From positions 1 through 38,418 of the IMG/VR virus record IMGVR_UViG_3300050120_000197: a DNA stretch of 38,418 bases; one strand, given 5' to 3'. This document shows, one piece after another, positions 23,234 to 29,635 of this stretch. This DNA is from a virus. The translations under genes were made by a program, and so were the position numbers. Below the pieces are notes generated by a model, which was not told the origin of the DNA, searched no databases, and saw only the letters and a program-made list of their open reading frames with translations. Numbering within the stretch: position 1 is the first letter of the stretch; each line of letters opens with the position of its first letter.

Positions 23234-23268
23234 CGGGGACACTTATTGGCGTTCGTTTCCCCGTTTTT
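23234..23268 (+). terminator. Plus-strand terminator with no plus-strand gene before it
   Basis: CGGGGA (23234-23239) pairs with TCCCCG (23258-23263), then TTTTT. The T-run is on the plus strand, although the flanking genes are on the minus strand. A TTGAGA/TAATAT promoter-like pair at 23133-23162 could start a roughly 100-nt RNA ending here. Otherwise the 23112-23291 interval holds only the repeats. Confidence 0.45.
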
Positions 23269-23291
23269 CATACTCTTTTCAAAAATTATTA

Positions 23292-23483
23292 TCAAGTATC
23301 TTTTGGTTTTATCAATGCATTTTTTTGAGAAATCAAGATAGATCTTATATAATATGCAACAGAAGTTCCAAGACATAAACCTGTCGCCACATTTATAAAA
23401 AGATCGATGCAATTATACAAACCAAAAATTGTACTACCGGTAATTGCAAATATTATTGCTTTTTCTCTTAATGAAATATTCAT
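23292..23483 (-). CDS. Small two-span membrane protein (MNIS type, copy 1)
   Basis: 63 residues starting MNISLREKAIIFAITGSTIF, with AGGAAAA before the ATG. Two hydrophobic segments separated by a short polar turn. It is similar in length, opening (MNIS), hydrophobic layout and the motif YYIRSILISQK / YYLKAMLTLEK to the next gene, so the pair arose by duplication. It could be a holin-type or exclusion protein; unassigned. Confidence 0.55.
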   Translation of the reverse strand: MNISLREKAIIFAITGSTIFGLYNCIDLFINVATGLCLGTSVAYYIRSILISQKNALIKPKDT

Positions 23484-23496
23484 GTTTTTTCCTAAT

Positions 23497-23667
23497 TTAA
23501 TGATGTTTTTCCAAAGTCAGCATCGCTTTTAAATAATATATTACAGCATTTATAAAGCAAAAAAGCGCAGTCCCGGCAATAACCATGTCATCTTTAAAAT
23601 AAATTCCAAAAGTTAACAACCCGGCTAAAATTAAAATTGTTCCTTTATCAAATGATGAAATATTCAT
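23497..23667 (-). CDS. Small two-span membrane protein (MNIS type, copy 2)
   Basis: 56 residues (MNISSFDKGTILILAGLLTF), with AGGAAAAAC before the ATG. Two membrane spans and a C-terminal YYLKAMLTLEKHH, matching its neighbour copy. 13 nt separate the two genes. Function unknown. Confidence 0.55.
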   Translation of the reverse strand: MNISSFDKGTILILAGLLTFGIYFKDDMVIAGTALFCFINAVIYYLKAMLTLEKHH

Positions 23668-23725
23668 GTTTTTCCTATTTTAAATTATTATGTTAAATGT
23701 AATTGTTGTTTTTTTGGGAGGAAGT

Positions 23726-23854
23726 ATGAAAAAAGTTCTCGATGAATTGATTTACGGCTTTCAAACTGACCCGGAATTTCGCATTCTAGTTCTTGATGTT
23801 GCATTATTTTTGTCTATTGTTTTTTTCGGTATCGCCACGTGGGGAAGTTATTGA
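23726..23854 (+). CDS. Small membrane peptide
   Basis: 42 residues from an ATG with a very strong GGGAGGAAG ribosome site. N-terminal helix (MKKVLDELIYGFQTDPEFRI) followed by one membrane span (ILVLDVALFLSIVFFGIATW). It overlaps the 3' end of the repressor gene on the opposite strand by 51 nt. The strong ribosome site argues that it is real. Confidence 0.55.
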   Translation: MKKVLDELIYGFQTDPEFRILVLDVALFLSIVFFGIATWGSY

Positions 23855-24052
23855 TTGATCGATCCAATCATATAGCGTAACACGGCCATTTGTTTTTTTT
23901 TCTATTTCATAAGCTAAAGAAATATTAGGCACGTGGCCTTTTTTCAAAATATTAAATAAAGTACAAGTACTTGTTCCGATTTTCTCAGCGAATACGTTAT
24001 TTTTGATCCCTCTTTCTCTAAAGAATTCTATCAATAATTCATGCGCTTTCAT
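23804..24052 (-). CDS. CI/Cro-type helix-turn-helix repressor
   Basis: 82 residues. The HTH (NVFAEKIGTSTCTLFNILKK then PNISLAYEIEKKT) is of the lambda repressor/Cro class, with RVTLYDWID before a short basic tail. No protease or C-terminal oligomer domain, so it is Cro-like in size. It diverges from the plus operon with RecT across a region holding a promoter, two direct repeats and an inverted repeat. It probably controls that operon and itself. Confidence 0.75.
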   Translation of the reverse strand: MKAHELLIEFFRERGIKNNVFAEKIGTSTCTLFNILKKGHVPNISLAYEIEKKTNGRVTLYDWIDQSITSPRGDTEKNNRQK

Positions 24053-24063
24053 TGTTATTTACC

Positions 24064-24114
24064 TTATTTTTCAGTTTATTTTTCTTGTTAAAAAATTAAG
24101 AAAACTTATACAAT
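24064..24114. promoter_or_regulatory. Operator/promoter region between repressor and RecT operon
   Basis: Plus promoter: TTGTTA (24085-24090), 18 nt, TACAAT (24109-24114). The inverted repeat TTTTCTT (24080-24086) / AAGAAAA (24098-24104) overlaps the -35 and spacer. The 9-mer TTATTTTTC is repeated at 24064-24072 and 24076-24084. This fits repression by the neighbouring CI/Cro-like protein. Confidence 0.5.
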
Positions 24115-24160
24115 CACGAAGCATAAGAGCAAGCCGCTTTTTAAATCAAGGAGAATAAAA

Positions 24161-24343
24161 ATGAACGCCATACAAGAAGCTTTAGAATATATAGATAAAG
24201 CAAGTAAAATATTAGAAGAACATGTAAATAACCCAAAGAATTTCAATTCGATTTATGCGAATGATTTTGAGATCAAAAGCTATGAATTATTTGTGATTGC
24301 AAATTCCATCAAATGCACTTCTAACCGATATGGGGTAGCATGA
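24161..24343 (+). CDS. Hypothetical small helical protein
   Basis: 60 residues (MNAIQEALEYIDKASKILEE) after a strong AAGGAG ribosome site. Helical, amphipathic, with one Cys near the end. First gene of the recombination operon. No family recognised. Confidence 0.6.
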   Translation: MNAIQEALEYIDKASKILEEHVNNPKNFNSIYANDFEIKSYELFVIANSIKCTSNRYGVA

Positions 24344-24510
24344 TGTGGATGGAAGGTTGTAATTCAGAAATAATTAAATTCTATGTTCATGTTGATGATA
24401 TCAATTATCATGAAGAAGAAGACGAAGATTTTGAAATAGAAAAAGATCAAGATGATGAAGAAAAATGCCCTAGATGCAATTCGCAGCCGGGCTGTAACTA
24501 TTGCTTATAA
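24343..24510 (+). CDS. Small acidic protein with Cys cluster
   Basis: 55 residues; the ATG overlaps the preceding stop (TGATG). A very acidic middle (EEEDEDFEIEKDQDDEE) followed by CPRCNSQPGCNYC, a possible metal-binding knuckle. Too short for wider assignment. Confidence 0.5.
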   Translation: MWMEGCNSEIIKFYVHVDDINYHEEEDEDFEIEKDQDDEEKCPRCNSQPGCNYCL

Positions 24511-24522
24511 AAGGAAAATAAT

Positions 24523-24687
24523 ATGGGAATTGTAGAAGTCATTACAGTTTTTGCAATTGTAGCTACCAACCTAGGTACTGTCATAGCATTATATTGCCAA
24601 ACTGATAGAAAACTAGATGCTATTCATCTTGAGATGAAAGACTTCCACGGAAGACTGTGCGCTATTGAAGAAAGAAATAAGAAATAA
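24523..24687 (+). CDS. Small membrane-anchored coiled-coil protein
   Basis: 54 residues, with AAGGAAAAT upstream. One membrane span (VEVITVFAIVATNLGTVIAL) followed by a charged helix (DRKLDAIHLEMKDFHGRLC). Small one-span proteins of this shape are common in phage early operons. It precedes RecT by about 110 nt. Confidence 0.55.
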   Translation: MGIVEVITVFAIVATNLGTVIALYCQTDRKLDAIHLEMKDFHGRLCAIEERNKK

Positions 24688-24694
24688 AAAAGAC

Positions 24695-24719
24695 GGGAAG
24701 GGTGAACGGGGCCCTTCCC
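24695..24719 (+). terminator. GC-rich hairpin before RecT
   Basis: An 8-bp stem (GGGAAGGG with CCCTTCCC) and a 9-nt loop. No T-run follows, so it may attenuate or stabilise RNA rather than terminate. A second CCTAACAAA-type motif (24751-24759) lies between it and the RecT start. Confidence 0.4.
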
Positions 24720-24800
24720 AAGACAAAGACGACGACGAAAGACAAGACTACCTAACAAATTCTAATATTATAAAGAAAGATATATATATCAAGGAAAATT

Positions 24801-25685
24801 ATGACTACTACGCCAAATTTACCAACTTTAACCGATGAATATTGCATGAAAGAATTCGGATGGACTAAATCAAGATTTGAAGTAATACAGAGAACTTATT
24901 TTAAAGGACTGACTATCGACGATATCGCCATCTTTGGTCACGTTTGTAAGCACGTCGGACTTGATCCATTCTTGAAACAAATCTATCCCGTGATTAGAGA
25001 AACTAAACAAAAGGACGGCTCCAAGAAGCCTACAATGAGCATCCAGACAGGCATCGACGGTTACCGAGCCATTGCCGAAAGGACTGAGAAATATAGTCCC
25101 GGCAAAGAGCCATTATTTAAATATGATAAAGACGGTAGATTATTCTCTGCCACTTCCTATGTCATGAAAATGACTAAAGATGGTAAATGGCATGAAGTTG
25201 CTGCAACGGCTATTATGTCCGAATATAGACCTTCTTTTCAAAATGATTTCTGGGCAACCAAACCTCATATCATGCTCTCAAAATGTGCTGAAGCTTTGGC
25301 ATTAAGAAAGGCTTTTCCTGCTGAATTGTCCGGTGTTCTTACAAAAGAAGAAATGGATCAAGCAGATAAAGAAGAAATTCCACTTGCAGATTTTGAAGAT
25401 GTCACACCAGAAAATGAATCAGTGATTAAAGAGCCTGAATCAGTGATTGAATTACCTGCAAAATCCCCTGAGCAAAGGGTGGGCATAATTACTTTAGAAC
25501 AACTGAATGAAATTATGAAAGGTATGTCCGAAATGCCTCTAGAAATTCAAACAAATTATAAAAAATACATGAAAACTACTTGGGACGTTACAGAATATGC
25601 CGATCTTCCTTGTGAAGCTTATGGCGTGACTATGAAAGCGATTCACAACACAAAGCTAAATAGAGCACAGAATGCCAGTAATTAA
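24801..25685 (+). CDS. recT: RecT/Bet-type single-strand annealing protein
   Basis: 294 residues. Conserved RecT-family blocks: CKHVGLDPFLKQIYPV, PTMSIQTGIDGYRAIAERT, HEVAATAIMSEYRPSFQNDF and KPHIMLSKCAEALALRKAFP. It anneals complementary strands after exonuclease resection. The C-terminal 90 residues are acidic and probably flexible. The exonuclease gene starts 14 nt before its stop, so the two are translated as a pair. Confidence 0.9.
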   Translation: MTTTPNLPTLTDEYCMKEFGWTKSRFEVIQRTYFKGLTIDDIAIFGHVCKHVGLDPFLKQIYPVIRETKQKDGSKKPTMSIQTGIDGYRAIAERTEKYSPGKEPLFKYDKDGRLFSATSYVMKMTKDGKWHEVAATAIMSEYRPSFQNDFWATKPHIMLSKCAEALALRKAFPAELSGVLTKEEMDQADKEEIPLADFEDVTPENESVIKEPESVIELPAKSPEQRVGIITLEQLNEIMKGMSEMPLEIQTNYKKYMKTTWDVTEYADLPCEAYGVTMKAIHNTKLNRAQNASN

Positions 25686-26277
25686 CCTTGAGCAAGGCTC
25701 AAAAGAATGGTTAGATTATCGCCGACGTAAAGTTATGGCTACTGATACGCCCATTATTTTGGGTTCCAATCGCTGGAAAACCGCATTTGAACTTTGGGAA
25801 GAAAAATTAGAGCTTAAAGAACCGCAAGAAATTAATGAAGCTATGCTTAGAGGTCAACAATTAGAGGAAGAAGCTAGAAAATTAGCTTCTTCTCTTACTC
25901 TTATAGATTTTAGACCTGCTGTAATCGAAAGTATTAAATATCCTTGGTTAGCGGCTTCATTAGATGGTCTTGGATGGCTTAATAATCAATATATACTTGA
26001 AATTAAATGCCCTAAAGAGCGCACACATTTAGAAGCTATTGATGGTATCCTCCCTTCTTATCACTTAGACCAAATTCAACATCAATTACTTTGCTCGCAA
26101 GCTGATATATGTTATTATTTTAGTTATCGACCAGAATATAAAAAAAATCCTTATACAATTATAGCAATTCGACGAGATTTAGGAAAATGTGCTGAAATAA
26201 TTTTTAAAAGTGAAGGATTTTATCAAAATATGTGTACAATGAATTCACCTGAAGAATGGAAACTCGCTAAAAGATAA
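25672..26277 (+). CDS. YqaJ/lambda-type exonuclease
   Basis: 201 residues. GSKEWLDYRRRKVMATD at the N-terminus, ASLDGLGW then YILEIKCPKERTH carry the expected acidic and E-x-K catalytic residues of the PD-(D/E)XK YqaJ family, and LDQIQHQLLCSQADICYYF is the usual helix after the active site. It digests one strand of duplex ends to give RecT a substrate. Overlap with RecT shows coupling. Confidence 0.88.
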   Translation: MPVINLEQGSKEWLDYRRRKVMATDTPIILGSNRWKTAFELWEEKLELKEPQEINEAMLRGQQLEEEARKLASSLTLIDFRPAVIESIKYPWLAASLDGLGWLNNQYILEIKCPKERTHLEAIDGILPSYHLDQIQHQLLCSQADICYYFSYRPEYKKNPYTIIAIRRDLGKCAEIIFKSEGFYQNMCTMNSPEEWKLAKR

Positions 26278-26288
26278 AAGGAAAACCT

Positions 26289-26450
26289 ATGAATCTAATT
26301 AAACTATTAACTTTATTTATGTTAACTTCATGCGCCTTGACTGTCAATCAAACCCATACGCAAGATCAGGGGACAGATACTCTCGATGAAAATCAGACGG
26401 CTCAACCAACAGTGTCACCAACGCTAGATATTCCTCAATCTGCTTTTTAG
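26289..26450 (+). CDS. Small lipoprotein, antisense to the next gene
   Basis: 53 residues after AAGGAAAAC. N-terminal signal (MNLIKLLTLFMLTSC) with a lipobox LTSC at 12-15, followed by a Thr/Gln/Asp-rich outer part. It overlaps the 88-residue minus gene by 107 nt. The signal and ribosome site support it as real. It could act in lysis (o-spanin-like, but no i-spanin seen) or exclusion. Confidence 0.5.
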   Translation: MNLIKLLTLFMLTSCALTVNQTHTQDQGTDTLDENQTAQPTVSPTLDIPQSAF

Positions 26451-26610
26451 GAATTCCCTCGTCTTTTAAAGAAGGCTCTAGATTCTTTCTTAAGATTTTA
26501 CGAGCTTTCTTTTTTCCGAAATTATCGGCTAGAATTATGGCAAAGTCATGCAATGAAATAGTTCCATTGGCAAAAGCTTTTTGAATGTCTATGAAGTCAA
26601 ATTTTTTCAT
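26344..26610 (-). CDS. Hypothetical small protein
   Basis: 88 residues (MKKFDFIDIQKAFANGTISL). Helical, basic (GKKKARKILRKNLEPSLKD), with an acidic C-terminus. Its ATG overlaps the stop of the metallophosphoesterase gene (ATGA). Its last third is antisense to the lipoprotein frame. Function unknown. Confidence 0.5.
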   Translation of the reverse strand: MKKFDFIDIQKAFANGTISLHDFAIILADNFGKKKARKILRKNLEPSLKDEGIPKKQIEEYLALVTLLVEPSDFHREYLSPDLAYGFD

Positions 26611-27284
26611 AATTTAACTCGTATGGCTTTATTGACAAGGTCATAATCTTCATTCATGATACTACCATTAATACATAGAATATTATTTTCATCTCCAAAG
26701 CCTGGTTTCTTTAAAATTAATTGTTTTCCGCCATGCTCATGAATATGTCCATAAACCAAAAGTTTTGCTTTCACGCGATCAAGAGTATCTAATAAGGACT
26801 TACTACCAACATACTCAATTTCTTGCGATTTACCGGAAAATCTTCTTTTATTAATAGCATCATGGATACCATAAGGCGGACCATGTGTAATGAGAATATC
26901 GATATCATCTGGGATTAGGTCATATTTCTTCTTTAAATCGGCTTCAGAGCCCGTAAAAGCTTTGCAATGAGGGTTTATCCCCTGAAACCATAAAGACCAA
27001 GGAGCACCCCATATCTTCAATCCTTCAAATTGCATGCCAGAATCTTCAAGATAATGAATATTTTCATCTTTAAAATTTAAATCCAATCCTTGTTGAATTT
27101 TATTGTCATGGTTCCCGGCTATTACAATTTTGCATCGATATTCTTGATCAATAAGCCATTCGAAAAAATCTGTATATTGAATATATTCATCACGCCCGGT
27201 TAAATCGCCGGCGATAATAAGTAAATCGCCGCCTAGAAGTTCGGGGAATTCTCCATGAAGGTCACTAATGCAATCGATAATCAT
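26607..27284 (-). CDS. Calcineurin-like metallophosphoesterase
   Basis: 225 residues with the full motif series: SDLHG (7-11), AGDLTGRDE (25-33), AGNHDN (56-61), THGPP and GHIHEHGG. The family cleaves phosphodiesters or monoesters with two metals. In a phage with RNA ligase it may trim RNA ends, but substrates cannot be read from sequence. It follows a small membrane-peptide gene. Confidence 0.85.
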   Translation of the reverse strand: MIIDCISDLHGEFPELLGGDLLIIAGDLTGRDEYIQYTDFFEWLIDQEYRCKIVIAGNHDNKIQQGLDLNFKDENIHYLEDSGMQFEGLKIWGAPWSLWFQGINPHCKAFTGSEADLKKKYDLIPDDIDILITHGPPYGIHDAINKRRFSGKSQEIEYVGSKSLLDTLDRVKAKLLVYGHIHEHGGKQLILKKPGFGDENNILCINGSIMNEDYDLVNKAIRVKL

Positions 27285-27286
27285 TT

Positions 27287-27388
27287 CTAATCTCTTTTAA
27301 TCTTTGATTTCGCAATGATAGCACAAATTGCCAAGCAAATTAGAAAGAATGCAAATGGGTGTTCTAATATTAATTTTAAATATTCCAT
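27287..27388 (-). CDS. 33-residue membrane peptide
   Basis: MEYLKLILEHP followed by a hydrophobic span (FAFFLICLAICAIIA) and a basic tail (KSKIKRD). GAGAGGATT lies before the ATG. It ends 2 nt before the phosphoesterase start. Function unknown. Confidence 0.5.
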   Translation of the reverse strand: MEYLKLILEHPFAFFLICLAICAIIAKSKIKRD

Positions 27389-27390
27389 TT

Positions 27391-27753
27391 TTAAATCCTC
27401 TCAAAATCTACGCTTTCAGAATAATAACCATTAGATTCTCCATACCAGCGGATAGTCACAGCGCCTTGAAAAGTAGAGAGTTCATAGAATGTCCATGTAA
27501 AGGAAAAATCATGGTTATTTGGAGGATTTTCATCACTACATCTTTCTTCAGCGATTAAAATAGGCGATCCAATTAACCAAGACAATTCACCGCATATATC
27601 TTCAATGAAAACAGATTCACAACAATCTCGTACATGATACATCTTGAAAATTTCGCCTTCATTAGTAATGAAAATTAACTCGTAAGAATCTTTATCTCCA
27701 ATTATCTTTGTAAGAACTTTACCTTTTAAAACTCCAATGCCAATATCAATCAT
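27391..27753 (-). CDS. Conserved phage protein of DUF7448-like type
   Basis: 120 residues. The blocks YHVRDCCESVFIEDICGELS, FSFTWTFYELSTFQGAVTIR and WYGESNGYYSESVDFE are characteristic of this phage family of unknown function. Beta-rich with two adjacent Cys. It starts 8 nt within the end of the upstream gene. Confidence 0.65.
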   Translation of the reverse strand: MIDIGIGVLKGKVLTKIIGDKDSYELIFITNEGEIFKMYHVRDCCESVFIEDICGELSWLIGSPILIAEERCSDENPPNNHDFSFTWTFYELSTFQGAVTIRWYGESNGYYSESVDFERI

Positions 27754-27970
27754 TCTTTTTTTCCTCTATTATACCACGACCAAGCATGATAAAAATATCC
27801 GTGTCTTCAAGTTTATAAACATGATTACCGCGCTCCATTTCATCTTTGCAATCTTTCCAATAGGCAAGAGCTAATATAGCATGTCTTTGCGCTTTGTCCA
27901 AGTTTCTATTAGAATGATCACCATATAAAAAACTTTTAAAGCGGTGTATAATATATTCAATAATAAACAT
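27746..27970 (-). CDS. Hypothetical small protein
   Basis: 74 residues (MFIIEYIIHRFKSFLYGDHS). Helical, with LDKAQRHAILALAYWKDCKD in the middle and an acidic C-terminus. No recognised family; it overlaps the next gene by 8 nt. Confidence 0.5.
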   Translation of the reverse strand: MFIIEYIIHRFKSFLYGDHSNRNLDKAQRHAILALAYWKDCKDEMERGNHVYKLEDTDIFIMLGRGIIEEKKND

Positions 27971-28002
27971 ATAAGAAAACCTAAAAATATGTATAGAATA
28001 AA

Positions 28003-28032
28003 AAACCTACATTGATTTTACAATGTAGGTTT
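28003..28032. terminator. Strong bidirectional terminator
   Basis: A perfect 12-bp stem (AAACCTACATTG with CAATGTAGGTTT) and a 6-nt loop, with A-rich sequence on the left (T-rich in the minus direction). It divides the small-gene block from the Lys/Met-rich gene. Confidence 0.8.
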
Positions 28033-28066
28033 AAGGAGTTTTTAAAGCAAGAATGAATGAGGAAAA

Positions 28067-28174
28067 TTATTTCTTTTTTTTCATATCTTTTTTCATATCT
28101 TTTTTCATTTCTTCTTTCTTCATGCCTTTCGCCATTTTAGCACCTTTGCATGACATTTCTGACATTTTTTTCAT
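28067..28174 (-). CDS. Lys/Met-rich 35-residue peptide
   Basis: MKKMSEMSCKGAKMAKGMKK followed by EEMKKDMKKDMKKKK. More than half of the residues are Lys or Met, with an internal MKKD repeat. Probably a nucleic-acid-binding or filler peptide; similar short Lys-rich phage peptides exist. It has no clear ribosome site. Confidence 0.45.
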   Translation of the reverse strand: MKKMSEMSCKGAKMAKGMKKEEMKKDMKKDMKKKK

Positions 28175-28183
28175 GATAGACCC

Positions 28184-28375
28184 TTATTTTTTTACAATTT
28201 GATTTGTTGATTTATGAGCTTGAAGAATTTCGATTATTGCATCAATTGCAGCATCTTTAGCGCTATCACCTGCTTCTAAATTACCAATTACGTCAGCAAT
28301 AAGTGATTCGAGATAAGAAATAGCGGTATGAAATAAAGAAATATTTCCTAAACTAGCAAAAAGTTTATTGAACAT
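28184..28375 (-). CDS. Small helical protein
   Basis: 63 residues from the ATG at 28375 with AAAGGAAAAT upstream; a longer frame to 28477 would cover the next gene. MFNKLFASLGNISLFHTAIS then a helical acidic segment (AKDAAIDAIIEILQAHK). Possibly membrane-associated or a minor fibre-region protein. Confidence 0.55.
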   Translation of the reverse strand: MFNKLFASLGNISLFHTAISYLESLIADVIGNLEAGDSAKDAAIDAIIEILQAHKSTNQIVKK

Positions 28376-28376
28376 T

Positions 28377-28529
28377 TTATTTTCCTTTCTTTTTAGGAAT
28401 TTTGCCGCCAGCTTTTCGATTAACATCGAGAGCAATTGCGATAGCTTGTTTTTTAGGTTTTCCGGAGGATTCTTCAATTTTTATATTCTTTCCAATCGCG
28501 CTTTTTGAAGCACTTTTAATTAAAGGCAT
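28377..28529 (-). CDS. Small basic phage protein (MPL-SKSA, KPKKQAIAIA type)
   Basis: 50 residues: MPLIKSASKSAIGKNIKIEE, then KPKKQAIAIALDVNRKAGG and a Lys-rich tail. This pattern (S-K-A then K-P-K-K-Q-A-x-A-I-A) recurs in many phage genomes as a small protein of unknown function. It ends just before the next start (TAAAATG). Confidence 0.65.
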   Translation of the reverse strand: MPLIKSASKSAIGKNIKIEESSGKPKKQAIAIALDVNRKAGGKIPKKKGK

Positions 28530-28540
28530 AATGTTCCCTT

Positions 28541-29623
28541 TTAAAAATATTCTATAACGATAACTTGGCCACTAGCGCCATTTCCACCAGCACCAGAAGC
28601 GTTAGAGCTTAGATTACCACCACCGCCGCCGCCACCACCAGCAGGTTGCGCACCATTTCCGCCAGATCCTGCAGTAACGGTTCCGTTATTGCCACCGCCT
28701 CCACCACCTGTGCCACCAACAAGAAGAGAAGATACTGGTGTATTACCATTACCTGCATTTGCACCCGCTGAACTACCAGCTAAGCCACCAGCAACAATAA
28801 CATTTAAACCACCATCAACAATACTTGCTGCAGGGCCACCGGCAAGAGCGGTTGTGGCTGTATAACCAGAGCCACCACCGCCAGATGTCGCCCATCCGTA
28901 AATACTATTAGCTGTTACCACAGATTGCCCAAGCATTCCATTTCCACCAATAGTAGTAGGTGCGGTGCCGCCAACAACATTATTATTCCCATCATATGTA
29001 TTAAAGAAAGATCCTATTGCTCCACTAACATTACCTGTGGAACCGCCTAAGCCACCAATACCACCACCAGCAATAATAATAGTTCCAACAGATGAGGGAT
29101 TTCCGTTATTACCTGGATTTCCAGATGTAGTAACAGCATTAATAAAAATTCCGCCTGTTCCACCCGTTCCAATAGTAATAGTATAAGGGCTAGCAGTTAA
29201 TAAAGAGGCAAACGTTTTTAGATATACTAAATTACCACAACCACCACCACTACCACCGCCAGCGGCTGCACTAACTCCACAACGACCACTTCCGCCGCCG
29301 CCTCCGCCGCCCCATACATAAAATTCAACAATGTTTGCTTTTGGATCTATAGTCCAAGTACCGCTAGAAGTGAAAGTTGTAATTTTTGAGGATGCACCTG
29401 CTCCTGAATCTTGAAAAGTAGGGTCAAAACCTGCACCATTAGAGGTGAAAACCTGGCCAGAGGTTCCAGTAGTCGAAGCAGTAAATGCACTATTACCTTC
29501 CGCAATAACAATACCATTAGCTGTCAATCCGCTATCTGTTCCAATAGACGCAAAAGTTGGACTTGATCCATTTCCTGTACCTATTAAAGTTTTTCCAGCC
29601 GCAGCAGTTCCAACATTAGCCAT
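28541..29623 (-). CDS. Gly-rich adhesin-like tail protein (copy 2)
   Basis: 360 residues. N-terminus MANVGTAAAGKTLIGTGNGS is nearly identical to that of the upstream copy; then TWTIDPKANIVEFYVWGGGG and long poly-Gly runs broken by hydrophobic loops, the layout of T4 gp38-like tip adhesins (polyglycine sandwich). These loops usually decide receptor choice. C-terminus SGQVIVIEYF. The duplicate pair is likely to recombine. Confidence 0.7.
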   Translation of the reverse strand: MANVGTAAAGKTLIGTGNGSSPTFASIGTDSGLTANGIVIAEGNSAFTASTTGTSGQVFTSNGAGFDPTFQDSGAGASSKITTFTSSGTWTIDPKANIVEFYVWGGGGGGGSGRCGVSAAAGGGSGGGCGNLVYLKTFASLLTASPYTITIGTGGTGGIFINAVTTSGNPGNNGNPSSVGTIIIAGGGIGGLGGSTGNVSGAIGSFFNTYDGNNNVVGGTAPTTIGGNGMLGQSVVTANSIYGWATSGGGGSGYTATTALAGGPAASIVDGGLNVIVAGGLAGSSAGANAGNGNTPVSSLLVGGTGGGGGGNNGTVTAGSGGNGAQPAGGGGGGGGNLSSNASGAGGNGASGQVIVIEYF

Positions 29624-29635
29624 ATGACTCTCTCT

